From positions 1 through 64,000 of the forward strand of contig JAUIBW010000023.1 of NCBI GenBank assembly GCA_030427585.1: a stretch of DNA of 64,000 nucleotides, given 5' to 3'. Position 1 is the stretch's first letter, and every line of letters starts with the position of its first letter. Below, piece after piece: positions 17,391 through 27,423 of the stretch. The notes below the pieces were generated by a model. It made no database searches. It was given only the letters and a program-made list of their open reading frames with translations, and was not told where the DNA came from. Origin of the DNA: Bacteroidia bacterium. Lineage in GTDB: Bacteria; Bacteroidota; Bacteroidia; Flavobacteriales; Flavobacteriaceae. The translations under genes and the position numbers were made by a program.

Positions 17391-19526
17391 TTAATTCTTT
17401 ACCGTAAGTGGGTTTTTAGATCTTCGAATGTTATTAATCTTCAAATCTTCAAGAACACTAATTGCCTCTTCTACATAAACATCCTTGCTAAGGCTTTCAT
17501 GCCATCTTTTTCTTTTCTCTGTTAGAATCGAATCTTTTTTCATCAATTCTTTTTCGTAAGGTAAAGATTGAAAAGTTAAATTAGTCTTATAATCATTAAT
17601 CGCATCAAAACGCTCTGCTTGTTTCTCGTTAAGTGCAATATTAAGTTTATACTTACTAAACTGTAAAGAATATTTATTTATATCTCTTTTTTGTCTAACC
17701 CACTTTGCATTTTCTTCAATTAATTTTAATTGATCATTTTTAGACATTCTTTCTTTACTGTTATTAATAGTTTGCTCAAAATCGATATAACCATCCCAAA
17801 GATCATAATCGGCAGCAGCTATTTTATCCCATGGTAATGGATTTTCCTGGTCTTTTTCACCAATATCAATATAACTATAACGATCTGGAACAACAACATC
17901 ACTTTTTACACCTTCTAACTGTGTCGAACCTCCATTAACTCTATAAAATTTTTGAGTGGTTAACTTCAAGGCTCCCAGATCTCCAAAATCATTACTACGC
18001 ATCCATCTATTAAGATCCATTACATTTTGAACAGTTCCTTTACCATAGGTTTGTTTGCTTCCTATAATGATTGCTCTTTTATAATCCTGCATTGCCGCAG
18101 CCAAAATTTCCGAAGCAGAAGCAGATAATTCATTTACCAAAATAACTAATGGGCCATCCCAAAGTATATTTCTGTCTTTATCACTTAAAACTTCTGGAGA
18201 TTCTCCTTTTGTTCTAACTTGTACTATCGGGCCTTTTTCAATAAATAATCCTGCAATATCTACTACAGTTTGTAAAGAACCTCCTCCATTATCTCGTAAG
18301 TCAATAACCAAACCATCCATATCTTGTTCTTTAAGACGGATAATTTCTTGTTTTACATCTTTGGCAGCATTACGTTGGTTATAATCTTGCATATTAAAAT
18401 AAAACTTAGGTAAATTAACAATCCCAAATGTTTTATCATTCTTTTTAACTACAGATGATTTTGCATACGTCTCTTCGAGCTCTACAACATCTCTAACAAT
18501 CTCTATAATCTCGATAGTACCATCAACCTTTTTTACGGTTAGCATTACTTTTGTGCCTTTTGGCCCTTTAATTAAACTTACAGCATCATCAAGGCGCATT
18601 CCAACAATACTTACAGGCTCTTCTTCATCCTCCTGTTTTACTTTCATGATAAGATCTCCTACTTCAACTTCATTACCTCTCCATGCAGGCCCCCCAGAAA
18701 TGATCTCTATAATTTTTACATTATCATTTTTCTTTTGTAATCTGGCCCCGATTCCTTCTAATTTTCCTGACATTGCAATATCAAATCTATCTTTATCCTG
18801 AGGAGCAAAATAATAGGTATGAGGATCAAATTCTTCTACAATAGAATTTATGTATATCGAAAACCAATCTTTTCGTTCTAAATCATCTGCAAATTCAAAA
18901 TATTCTTTTAGTGAAGTCTTTGTTATTTCGCGAGATTCTTTTTCTAAAACAATCGAGGTTTTACGATTATAATTACTGTTTTTTGTAACAGAATCTATTT
19001 GCTCCTCAACTTTATCATAATAGCTGGATAACGCATTAAATTTAAGCTGTAATCTCCAACGATCTTTCATTTCGCTTTTGCTCTCTACATAAGCCAAGTT
19101 TTCATAATTTGTGTCGATACTTTCGTCTATTTCAAAGTTAAAAGGTTGCTCCAAAATTTCTTTATGTAACGTTCTAGCCTCTGCCATTCGTTGTTGCAAA
19201 CGATCATAAGTTAGATTAAAGAATGTAATTTCTTTATTTCTGATCTCGTCATCAATCAGTTTTTCAAACTTTTTAAACTCTTCAATATCACTTTTATAAA
19301 AATATCGTTTCAGAGGATCTAAGGCATCAATATAATCAGAGAAAACTTCCTTAGAAAAATCATCATTTATATCCTTTGCATCATAATGTCCTTTACCTAA
19401 GACATAACTTATTAAATCAATTAATAATTTATCTTTATCAGGATCATTTTGGACCTTTGTGGTAAAACTACAAGAAGCTGCCGAAACGATCACGGTAAGC
19501 ATCAAAATCAAAAAACTCTTTTTCAT
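17391..19526 (-). CDS. prc: Carboxy-terminal processing (tail-specific) protease
   Basis: 711 residues. N-terminal lipoprotein signal with lipobox Cys19 (SAASC). A helical N-domain is followed by a PDZ domain (about 235-325) and the S41 protease domain, with the nucleophile region NELSASASEI and the catalytic-lysine region GSKQTYGKGTVQ. The C-terminal part (about 530-700) matches the DUF3340 extension of Prc/Tsp. Degrades or trims envelope proteins from the C-terminus in the periplasm. Divergent from surE; the prc-surE-lpxB order is common in flavobacteria. Confidence 0.93.
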   Translation of the reverse strand: MKKSFLILMLTVIVSAASCSFTTKVQNDPDKDKLLIDLISYVLGKGHYDAKDINDDFSKEVFSDYIDALDPLKRYFYKSDIEEFKKFEKLIDDEIRNKEITFFNLTYDRLQQRMAEARTLHKEILEQPFNFEIDESIDTNYENLAYVESKSEMKDRWRLQLKFNALSSYYDKVEEQIDSVTKNSNYNRKTSIVLEKESREITKTSLKEYFEFADDLERKDWFSIYINSIVEEFDPHTYYFAPQDKDRFDIAMSGKLEGIGARLQKKNDNVKIIEIISGGPAWRGNEVEVGDLIMKVKQEDEEEPVSIVGMRLDDAVSLIKGPKGTKVMLTVKKVDGTIEIIEIVRDVVELEETYAKSSVVKKNDKTFGIVNLPKFYFNMQDYNQRNAAKDVKQEIIRLKEQDMDGLVIDLRDNGGGSLQTVVDIAGLFIEKGPIVQVRTKGESPEVLSDKDRNILWDGPLVILVNELSASASEILAAAMQDYKRAIIIGSKQTYGKGTVQNVMDLNRWMRSNDFGDLGALKLTTQKFYRVNGGSTQLEGVKSDVVVPDRYSYIDIGEKDQENPLPWDKIAAADYDLWDGYIDFEQTINNSKERMSKNDQLKLIEENAKWVRQKRDINKYSLQFSKYKLNIALNEKQAERFDAINDYKTNLTFQSLPYEKELMKKDSILTEKRKRWHESLSKDVYVEEAISVLEDLKINNIRRSKNPLTVKN

Positions 19527-19784
19527 ACGCTCATTTAATTTAGGGATTCAAGGCAAAATACATTAAAAATCGTGCCAATAACACGTAATAATACTAAATT
19601 TTTCTTAAATGAACTAATATTATTTCCTACTCTTTATTCTCATAAAATTTCGTTTGTTCATATTTATAGTTTTATAATTTTTTAATGAGATTTTTATCAT
19701 TGTTATTTTAGTTGATATTGACTTTTTAGTAATACCTATTTCGTGTAAAAAAAGTGTATTTTTACTGTCATAAAATTTAAAGCC

Positions 19785-20567
19785 ATGCCACAAAAGAGAC
19801 CACTGATTTTAGTTACTAACGACGATGGAGTCACTGCCCCTGGAATACGTGCACTAATAGATGTTATGAATGAAATTGGTGATGTCGTAGTAGTTGCACC
19901 TGATAGCCCCCAAAGTGGAATGGGGCATGCTATCACAATTAATAGTACTCTCTATTGTGATCCTGTTGTAATTAATAAAAATGCTCCGCAAAAAGAATAT
20001 AGTTGTTCTGGTACTCCTGTAGATTGTGTAAAAATGGCATCTCGTGAAATCCTTGACAGGAAACCTGATTTGTGTGTGAGTGGGATTAATCATGGTTCAA
20101 ACTCTGCAATTAATGTAATTTACTCGGGTACAATGAGTGCTGCTGTCGAAGCTGGTATTGAGGGAATTCCTGCCATTGGGTTTTCATTACTTGATTATAG
20201 CATGGATGCCAATTTTGAACCTTCGAAGAAATATGTGAAAATTATTGTAGAAAATGTTCTCACAAATGGGTTGCCAAAAGGAGTAGTTCTTAATGTGAAT
20301 ATTCCAAAATTAACGTCGGAGAATATAAAAGGTATAAAAATTTGTCGCCAGGCGAATGCACATTGGGTAGAAGAATTTGATAAGAGATTAAACCCTATGG
20401 GACGAGAATATTATTGGCTTTCTGGTGAATTTATTAATGAAGATAAAGGAGAAGATACTGATGAATGGGCATTACATCACGGCTATATATCTATAGTACC
20501 TACTCAATTTGATCTTACTGCTCATCACTTTATACAAGAACTAAATAATTGGTCATTACATGATTAA
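19785..20567 (+). CDS. surE: 5'/3'-nucleotidase SurE
   Basis: 260 residues. Metal-binding TNDDG near the N-terminus, SPQSGMGHAIT, CSGTPVDCVKMA and the SGINHGSNSAINVIYSGT block are all SurE signatures. Dephosphorylates nucleoside monophosphates in the cytoplasm. Its last 8 bases overlap the next gene, so the two are translationally linked. Confidence 0.96.
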   Translation: MPQKRPLILVTNDDGVTAPGIRALIDVMNEIGDVVVVAPDSPQSGMGHAITINSTLYCDPVVINKNAPQKEYSCSGTPVDCVKMASREILDRKPDLCVSGINHGSNSAINVIYSGTMSAAVEAGIEGIPAIGFSLLDYSMDANFEPSKKYVKIIVENVLTNGLPKGVVLNVNIPKLTSENIKGIKICRQANAHWVEEFDKRLNPMGREYYWLSGEFINEDKGEDTDEWALHHGYISIVPTQFDLTAHHFIQELNNWSLHD

Positions 20568-20856
20568 AAAAGAGATTATTATTGGTTTTACAATCGGCTT
20601 ACTTACGAATATAATAGGATTTATCATATGTGTATTTATTTTTTCTGCACTAAGTTCTCAGGGATTATCATTTACCGAAATGATAAAAGCCTCTGCAAAG
20701 AATGACTCTTTAGGAAGCTTAATTGCTCTAGGAGCGATCCCTAATTTGCTTATTTTCTTTCTTTTTCTAAGAAAAAATAATATATATCGAGCTCGTGGCG
20801 TGCTTCTTGCTACGCTTATTGCGGCTATTTGTATTGCAATTAGTAAATTTGGGTGA
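20560..20856 (+). CDS. Small membrane protein between surE and lpxB
   Basis: 98 residues with three likely transmembrane helices (about 6-28, 48-67, 76-95) and short charged loops. Overlaps surE by 8 bases. I know of no function; small proteins of this kind are common between surE and lpxB in flavobacteria. Confidence 0.75.
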   Translation: MIKKEIIIGFTIGLLTNIIGFIICVFIFSALSSQGLSFTEMIKASAKNDSLGSLIALGAIPNLLIFFLFLRKNNIYRARGVLLATLIAAICIAISKFG

Positions 20857-21075
20857 CCTTAAAAAGATAATATCATTTTTTTTAGATAAAATCGATAACG
20901 TAAATGTTAGTTTTTGATACTTCGGAAATATTAAATTTAATAGTTGCTCGATATTTTGTCTGCCCTTTTGAAAATTAAAAAAACATGAAATGAGCATGCT
21001 AAAAGCTTTATCACTCCGAAGGAATGATTAATAGCGAACAGTATGTGACTTTTGAAAAACAGTAAATATAAACAC

Positions 21076-22191
21076 ATGAAATACTACCTCATCGCAGGAG
21101 AAGCATCTGGGGATTTACACGGTGCAAATCTTATGAAATCAATTCTTAAAGAAGACCCTCAAGCAGAATTTAGATTCTGGGGCGGGGATCTTATGCAGGC
21201 TGTTGGTGGATCGATGGTAAAACACTATAAAGACTTGGCTTTTATGGGGTTTGTAGAGGTTTTATTAAACTTGTTTACTATCCTTAAGAATCTAAAACTT
21301 TGTAAACGAGATATTACAAGTTTTGAGCCAGATGTGATTGTATTTATAGATTATCCTGGGTTTAATTTACGTATTGCAGAATGGGCTAAAGAAAAGGGGT
21401 TTAGAACACATTATTATATTTCTCCCCAGATATGGGCTTGGAAAGAAGGAAGAATAAAGTCTATCAAACGGTGTGTGGATATGATGTACGTAATTCTACC
21501 TTTTGAAAAATCTTTTTATGAAGATAAGCACGAGTTTCCGGTTCAATTTGTAGGACATCCATTAATTGATGCTATTGCAGATCACAAACAAATCATGCCC
21601 GAAACCTTTAAAGCCGAACACAATTTAGATCATAGACCAATTATTGCAATTCTTCCTGGAAGTAGAAAACAAGAAATTCGTAAAATGCTCGAGGTTATGC
21701 TTACTGTTGTAGACGATTTCCCTAATTATCAGTTTGTCATTGCAGGTGCACCAAGCCAGGAAGCTTCTTTTTATGCTCCTTTTATTAAAAAACAAGGGGT
21801 TCACTTAATTATGAATCGAACGTATGATTTATTAAGCCTTAGTAATGCTGCCTTAGTAACCTCGGGTACTGCAACCCTAGAGACCGCCTTATTTAAAGTA
21901 CCAGAAGTTGTATGTTATAAAGGGAGTTACATTTCTTATCAAATTGCAAAACGAATTATTAGCCTTGACTATATTTCTTTGGTAAACTTAATTATGGATA
22001 AACCCGTTGTGACCGAATTAATACAGAATGAATTTAACCCTAAACGACTTAAAGAAGAACTTACCATAATAATAGATGATTATAAAAGAGCTGTTATGTT
22101 TTTGGATTATTATGATCTCGAAAAAAAGCTTGGTGGTAGAGGAGCTAATGATAAAACTGCAAAATTAATTGTAGAGTCTATAAAAAATTAA
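21076..22191 (+). CDS. lpxB: Lipid-A-disaccharide synthase
   Basis: 371 residues from the ATG at 21076, which gives the family-typical MKYYLIAGEASGDLHGA start; an in-frame TTG at 21052 is unlikely. Other family blocks: FWGGDLM, YYISPQIWAWKEGR, FVGHPL, LPGSRKQEI and TSGTATLETAL. Transfers lipid X onto UDP-diacylglucosamine at the inner membrane to make the lipid A disaccharide. Convergent with the histidine kinase gene, 4 bp apart. Confidence 0.95.
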   Translation: MKYYLIAGEASGDLHGANLMKSILKEDPQAEFRFWGGDLMQAVGGSMVKHYKDLAFMGFVEVLLNLFTILKNLKLCKRDITSFEPDVIVFIDYPGFNLRIAEWAKEKGFRTHYYISPQIWAWKEGRIKSIKRCVDMMYVILPFEKSFYEDKHEFPVQFVGHPLIDAIADHKQIMPETFKAEHNLDHRPIIAILPGSRKQEIRKMLEVMLTVVDDFPNYQFVIAGAPSQEASFYAPFIKKQGVHLIMNRTYDLLSLSNAALVTSGTATLETALFKVPEVVCYKGSYISYQIAKRIISLDYISLVNLIMDKPVVTELIQNEFNPKRLKEELTIIIDDYKRAVMFLDYYDLEKKLGGRGANDKTAKLIVESIKN

Positions 22192-22195
22192 TATT

Positions 22196-24406
22196 CTATT
22201 TATCACAATGCACCATAATGGTTTCGTAAAGTAATTCTGGGTCTACTGGTTTATTAAGAACAGTGTATATTCCTACTTCATTAAATTTTTCTCTATTTAA
22301 TTTCTCGGATATTGCTGTTAATGCAACTATCGGTATTCCTTTGTCAAATTGCTTTATATATTTTGTGGCTTCAAAACCATCCATTTTTGGCATCATAATA
22401 TCCATCAAGATCATCGAATACTTATTTTTCTTAACCATATCTATTGCTTCTTTTCCATCATTAGCAGAATCACAGTAAAAGCCATAATTCGAAATTATCT
22501 TTTCTGTAATTAATTGATTTACCTTATTATCTTCAACCAATAGAACATTAATCCCTTCCGTTGATTCGTCGTAACCATTTCCCGAGAAAGTATTTTTTTC
22601 TCTTATCTGTTCAGGAACATCAAATTTCATCGTAAATAAAACCAAAGTCCCTTTTCCTGGTTTGGACTTTAAAATGACATCACTTCCTTGTAATTTTAGT
22701 ATTTTTTTTACGATCGACAACCCTAGTCCTGTCCCTCCATATTTTCTATTGATTTTAACTGATCCTTGATGAAAAGTTTCAAAAGCCTTACTAATTTGCT
22801 TTTCTGACATGCCTATCCCTGTATCTCGAATAGAGAACTTTACTTCTGCTATATTATCTATTTTCGAAACCAATAAGGCTTCGACATAAATATCTCCGTT
22901 TCTCGTAAATTTTAAAGCATTATCTAATATATTTAAGAAGATTTGAGAAACCCTGAGGACATCTCCCTTTAGATCATCAGGAATATTGCTATCAATTTTT
23001 TTATGAATTTTATTATTATTATCCTTCATTAGCACAGAAGAGTCTACTAAGTTATCTAATAATGCTCTTAGGTCAAATTTCTCGTTTTTTAGTTCTAGCT
23101 TTCCTTTTTCAAGATCATTTAAGTGAATTACATCGGCAATTAGGTTTAATAAATAGTCACTAGACAAATTGATTAACTTCATTTGATTTTCCTGATGTGA
23201 TGTCAATTCTTCTTTTTGCAGTAAAAATGTTGTACCTTTTATTGTATTTAAAGGAGTAAGAAGCTCATGAGTTACCGAATCTAAAAATTCTGACTTAGCC
23301 TTTAGTGCTTCATCTACTTTTTGATTAGCTTCTACTAATTTTTCATAATTCTTTTGAAGCAATTTATTTATTTTCGTTTTATATAAAGAGGCTCTGTATT
23401 GAATTATACTCATTAGAATTAATCCGAGAATAATTATTACACTTAGCAAAATAATATAACCTCTATTTCTTAATTGTTCTGCTTTTAAATCATTTTCTAG
23501 TTTTATTCTTTTATTTTCTTCTTCTTTTAGGTCTAACTTATTTGATAGCGCAAGTGCAGTGCTTACTTCTCTTGTCCTTTGACCGTGATATTTTAAAATA
23601 TTATTCAAGGATTTGCTATAAAAAAATGCTGCTTTTTTATAATCACCAATTTTTTCATAATACAATCCCTTATTAGAATATAATCTTCCTTCAAAGTTTA
23701 AATCTCCAGAATAAGTAGATTTTTCCTTTTCTATAGTGTCAAAATAGCGTTCTGCTTTTTCAAATTCTTTTAAGTTAATATAGCTTTTTGTTAAAAAAAG
23801 ATGTAAATTTTTCCTCCTGTCCTGTTTTACCCCTGTCTTTTTTATTGCATTTAACGATTTTAATGCATGCTCGACAGCCTCGTTCCATCTTTTTACCTTC
23901 ATATATCGCGAACATAGATTGTAATTGATATCAATCACATCTTTAGTTTTTCCATACTTTCTTAATAGTTGTTCTGCAATAAGGTAAGCTTGGTACCCTT
24001 CTTCCTTTTTCCCTTGCATAGATTTGTGTACTCCAAGCCCTTCATAATATAACCCAAGCTGTCTTTTATCATCAATTTGTTTAATGATATTTAAATTTTT
24101 GGCTAAATATTCTTCAACTCTAATGGTATCTCTTTTATTTAGAAAAAAATCCATTTTCTTTCTATTAATATGGATCTCAAGTAAAGGGTCATTAACTTTT
24201 TTTATCAGCTTTTCTGCAAGCTCTAAAAGATAGATACCTTTTTCTTTTCCCTCATTTGTTTGGTTTGAAAATGACCTTGAGGATTCTTCAAGAATTTCTC
24301 TTATACTATCCGAACTCACCTCTTTATCAGAAACTTGAGCAGCCAAAGAGATAATAGCAAAATGCATTAAAAAAAAAACACTATGTAGAAGTACCTTCAA
24401 TTTCAT
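22196..24406 (-). CDS. TPR-containing hybrid histidine kinase
   Basis: 736 residues. Signal peptide (about 1-23), periplasmic tetratricopeptide-type helical repeats (about 35-290), one membrane helix (about 315-336), a coiled linker, HisKA with the H-box SVTHELLTPLNT, an ATPase domain with the G-box DTGIGMSEKQISKAF and GGTGLGLSIVKK, and a C-terminal receiver with phosphoacceptor MDIMMPKMDG. No separate output regulator or phosphotransfer gene is adjacent. Autophosphorylation and transfer to its own receiver are expected; the signal is unknown. Confidence 0.92.
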   Translation of the reverse strand: MKLKVLLHSVFFLMHFAIISLAAQVSDKEVSSDSIREILEESSRSFSNQTNEGKEKGIYLLELAEKLIKKVNDPLLEIHINRKKMDFFLNKRDTIRVEEYLAKNLNIIKQIDDKRQLGLYYEGLGVHKSMQGKKEEGYQAYLIAEQLLRKYGKTKDVIDINYNLCSRYMKVKRWNEAVEHALKSLNAIKKTGVKQDRRKNLHLFLTKSYINLKEFEKAERYFDTIEKEKSTYSGDLNFEGRLYSNKGLYYEKIGDYKKAAFFYSKSLNNILKYHGQRTREVSTALALSNKLDLKEEENKRIKLENDLKAEQLRNRGYIILLSVIIILGLILMSIIQYRASLYKTKINKLLQKNYEKLVEANQKVDEALKAKSEFLDSVTHELLTPLNTIKGTTFLLQKEELTSHQENQMKLINLSSDYLLNLIADVIHLNDLEKGKLELKNEKFDLRALLDNLVDSSVLMKDNNNKIHKKIDSNIPDDLKGDVLRVSQIFLNILDNALKFTRNGDIYVEALLVSKIDNIAEVKFSIRDTGIGMSEKQISKAFETFHQGSVKINRKYGGTGLGLSIVKKILKLQGSDVILKSKPGKGTLVLFTMKFDVPEQIREKNTFSGNGYDESTEGINVLLVEDNKVNQLITEKIISNYGFYCDSANDGKEAIDMVKKNKYSMILMDIMMPKMDGFEATKYIKQFDKGIPIVALTAISEKLNREKFNEVGIYTVLNKPVDPELLYETIMVHCDK

Positions 24407-24613
24407 CTGAAGAATATTAATAACTATTTAACTAATAAGATATTAAAATATATTGTCTTTTACTCTATCACCTTAAATAAATACCGCAAAAACCATAATT
24501 CTAAGACATAAACAATAACTTATACTAGGATAAAACGTTTATTTATAGCAATAATAAAAATTGAAAGCCTCTTAAACAATTTTAAACTCCTGAAAATTTT
24601 AACCAAAAACATG

Positions 24614-24621
24614 TACTTTTG
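24614..24621 (+). promoter_or_regulatory. Possible -7 box of the NlpC/P60 gene
   Basis: TACTTTTG matches TAnnTTTG and lies 17 bases before the ATG at 24639. The -33 position has only CTG (24590-24592) instead of TTG. Confidence 0.4.
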
Positions 24622-24638
24622 TTATAAACCCAAGTCTA

Positions 24639-25154
24639 ATGAAAAGAGCAATCTTTTATCTTTTAATTATTATAGTTTTAACTTCTTGTGGGAGTTCTTT
24701 TAAAAACAAAGCGGTCATCTCCTCAAAAAATAGAACTACCGCTAAAGCCAAAACAACTAGAAATTCTAACTTCAAAAAAATTAAAAGTATTGTAAGTTAT
24801 GCTAAAACTTTTGATGGCACCAGGTATAAGTATGGCGGTACTACAAGAAAAGGAATGGATTGTTCTGGCTTGGTATATACCTCATTTAAGAAAGAGAATA
24901 TTATTCTTCCCAGAACTTCTAAAACAATGGCTACACAAGGAAAAGCTATATCATTAAAAAAAGTGAACGTTGGTGATTTGCTTTTTTTTAAAACCAATAA
25001 AAGAAAAAATGTTATTTCTCATGTAGGACTGGTGGTTGAGATCAAAGGAGTCATTAAGTTTATACATGCATCTACATCAAGAGGAGTTATTATATCAAGT
25101 CTTGATGAAAAATATTGGAGTAAATGCTTTGTCGCTGCTAGAAGAGTTTTATAG
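24639..25154 (+). CDS. NlpC/P60 (C40) family lipoprotein
   Basis: 171 residues. Lipobox Cys17 (VLTSC) indicates an outer-membrane lipoprotein, followed by a basic low-complexity linker (18-50). The NlpC/P60 domain has the catalytic triad C75 (DCSG), H128 (SHVG) and H143 (FIHAS). Family members are D,L-endopeptidases that cut peptidoglycan stem peptides. Monocistronic by appearance. Confidence 0.92.
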   Translation: MKRAIFYLLIIIVLTSCGSSFKNKAVISSKNRTTAKAKTTRNSNFKKIKSIVSYAKTFDGTRYKYGGTTRKGMDCSGLVYTSFKKENIILPRTSKTMATQGKAISLKKVNVGDLLFFKTNKRKNVISHVGLVVEIKGVIKFIHASTSRGVIISSLDEKYWSKCFVAARRVL

Positions 25155-25256
25155 CCTTACATATTTGCACATCTATTTACTTATCAAATAATAGTATATC
25201 CTTTTAATAAATTTACTTCTTCCCTAAACAATATTGTTTTTACTTCTCTTATTAAT

Positions 25257-25282
25257 CCCAGTTTCGAAAAATGAAACTAGGG
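25257..25282 (+). terminator. Hairpin after the NlpC/P60 gene
   Basis: AGTTTC (25260-25265) pairs with GAAACT (25273-25278), extended by CC/GG after one mismatch. It lies about 100 bases after the stop. T-run interrupted. Confidence 0.4.
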
Positions 25283-25354
25283 TCTCTTATTATTGTACTA
25301 TGAACATTTTTGAGTAAGTAATGATTACTCAGCATAACCGCTTAAGTCTCTAAT

Positions 25355-27400
25355 GTGAAACTTATTAATATTCCTTTCATAGTCATCACTATTTCGACCC
25401 TACTTGGCATACTTGTAGGGTATCATTTGACTATTGTTCCCGAAATTGTAGTATTAAGTTTCTCAGTTTCTATCTATGTACTCGGTATTTCATGGAAACG
25501 ATCAAAAAAGATCTTTAGCAAAGGGCATTCTTTTATTGTTATAATGATTATTGTTTTTATCATTTTCGGAATCGCTTTAGTCAAAATCCACAACCCAAAG
25601 AATTACTCCGGTCATTACAGCAATTACATAAATCTAAAAGAGCAACCTTATACTATAGGAATTCAATTTTACATTAAAGAACGACTAAAACCTACATCCT
25701 ACTATGATAAATATGTTGCCTGTATCAAACTTTTAGATGGTAAAGCTCTACATGGTAAAATATTACTTCAGGTTGCAAGAGATAGTTCACAAAATATTTT
25801 GGATATAGGCAGTACATATACCACATTTACAGCATTAAAACCTATTTCTCGTGCTTTAAATCCACACCAATTTGATTATTCAAAATATTTACAAACACAA
25901 TATATATCTCATAAGATCATTGTATTACCTCATCAGCTTATCGATAACCATAAAATTGAACATTCTCTGGGTTATATAGCAGATCAAATCAGAAAAACCA
26001 GTACTTTAAAATTATCGAAATACAATTTTAACTCCACACAGTTATCTATCATTAATGCTTTGCTTTTGGGGCAAAGACAAGATATTAGTCAAGATACTTT
26101 TGAAAGCTACAGAGATGCAGGAGCTATTCATATTTTGGCAGTGTCAGGACTTCATGTCGGAATTATTTTACTACTACTAAATTTAATCTTAAAACCTCTT
26201 AATAGGTATCATAAAAACGGGAGAATAATCAAATTAATTCTCACTATTCTATCACTTTGGTGTTTTGCCATTATTGCAGGGTTATCCCCTTCGGTACTTA
26301 GAGCTGTGACTATGTTTTCTTTTCTTGCTATAGGAATAAACATTAGATCTAAAGTAAGTATTTATAACTCTTTGTTTATTTCTCTATTTATACTCATCTG
26401 TTTTAATCCTTTGCTATTGTTTTCGGTAGGGTTTCAATTAAGCTATTTAGCAGTTTTTGCAATAGCTTGGATACAACCATTAGTATTCAAAATATACAAG
26501 CCCAGGCTCTATCTTTCTAAAAAACTTTGGGAAATTTTTACCGTTACCATAGCTGCCCAGCTTGGGTTATTACCCCTAACATTATTATATTTTCATCAGT
26601 TTCCGTTTTTATTTTTTATTTCTAATCTTATTATTCTCCCTTTTTTGGGGGGTATTCTTGGGTTTGGTATTTTGGTTATTCTACTCGCTTATCTAAATAT
26701 TCTCCCCAGATCTATAGCAGCTTTATTTGGTAATTGCATTGACATCATGAACATTATTATTGGATGGATAGCTAACCAAAAAAGTTTTGTTATTAAAAGT
26801 ATCCCTTTCTCGACTAGTATGTGTATCATCTCATATCTGACTATTATTCTTTTGGTCGTGACGTTCAAAAAATATGAAAGAAGAAAACTATATGGCTTAG
26901 GAGTATCAATAATTACACTGTTCTCTATTTTGATATATGAAAAGCACATTACTTCAAACCTACAAGAACTAATTGTATTTCATAACCAACGTAATACTAC
27001 TTTAGGGATCTTAGAAAACCAGCAATTTAGAATATACAGTAAAGATTCTATTACAGTAAAAACTCAGCATTTTTTATTTGGCAATTATCTTATTAAGAAT
27101 CGGGCTGCTTTAGATACCGTTATCCAGCTAAAAAATGTCTATCAATATAAAAAACAAAAAATTATGGTTATTGATAGTACTTCAATTTATGCTATCAAAA
27201 GTTTTCATCCTGATATTATTATTTTATCGAATTCTCCAAAAATTCATCTTGATAGAGTAATAGATAGTTTACATCCTAAACAAATCGTGGCAGATGCAAG
27301 CAACTACAAAAGTTACATCGATCAGTGGGAAATTAGTTGTAAAAAACAAAACATTTCTTTTCATCGTACAGACAAAAAGGGAGCATTTATATTGAAGTGA
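25355..27400 (+). CDS. ComEC/Rec2-family DNA uptake channel protein
   Basis: 681 residues from a GTG start; no better in-frame ATG lies upstream. Two or three N-terminal helices, a DUF4131 region (about 50-200), the Competence domain of many helices (about 220-500) with DAGAIHILAVSGLHVGI, GLSPSVLRA and the late FSVGFQLSYLAV, then a short C-terminal domain (about 530-680) that looks like a reduced metallo-beta-lactamase fold. The C-terminal part is shorter than in Bacillus ComEC. Inner-membrane channel for single-stranded DNA during transformation. Confidence 0.9.
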   Translation: MKLINIPFIVITISTLLGILVGYHLTIVPEIVVLSFSVSIYVLGISWKRSKKIFSKGHSFIVIMIIVFIIFGIALVKIHNPKNYSGHYSNYINLKEQPYTIGIQFYIKERLKPTSYYDKYVACIKLLDGKALHGKILLQVARDSSQNILDIGSTYTTFTALKPISRALNPHQFDYSKYLQTQYISHKIIVLPHQLIDNHKIEHSLGYIADQIRKTSTLKLSKYNFNSTQLSIINALLLGQRQDISQDTFESYRDAGAIHILAVSGLHVGIILLLLNLILKPLNRYHKNGRIIKLILTILSLWCFAIIAGLSPSVLRAVTMFSFLAIGINIRSKVSIYNSLFISLFILICFNPLLLFSVGFQLSYLAVFAIAWIQPLVFKIYKPRLYLSKKLWEIFTVTIAAQLGLLPLTLLYFHQFPFLFFISNLIILPFLGGILGFGILVILLAYLNILPRSIAALFGNCIDIMNIIIGWIANQKSFVIKSIPFSTSMCIISYLTIILLVVTFKKYERRKLYGLGVSIITLFSILIYEKHITSNLQELIVFHNQRNTTLGILENQQFRIYSKDSITVKTQHFLFGNYLIKNRAALDTVIQLKNVYQYKKQKIMVIDSTSIYAIKSFHPDIIILSNSPKIHLDRVIDSLHPKQIVADASNYKSYIDQWEISCKKQNISFHRTDKKGAFILK

Positions 27401-27423
27401 TTTAAAATAATCTTCTCAAAACC

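Noticed and set aside
20857..21051. Possible RNA gene between the small membrane protein and lpxB
   Set aside because: No tRNA arms or conserved stem-loop could be seen.
21052..21076. TTG start for lpxB at 21052
   Set aside because: The ATG at 21076 gives the conserved MKYYLIAGEASGD start.
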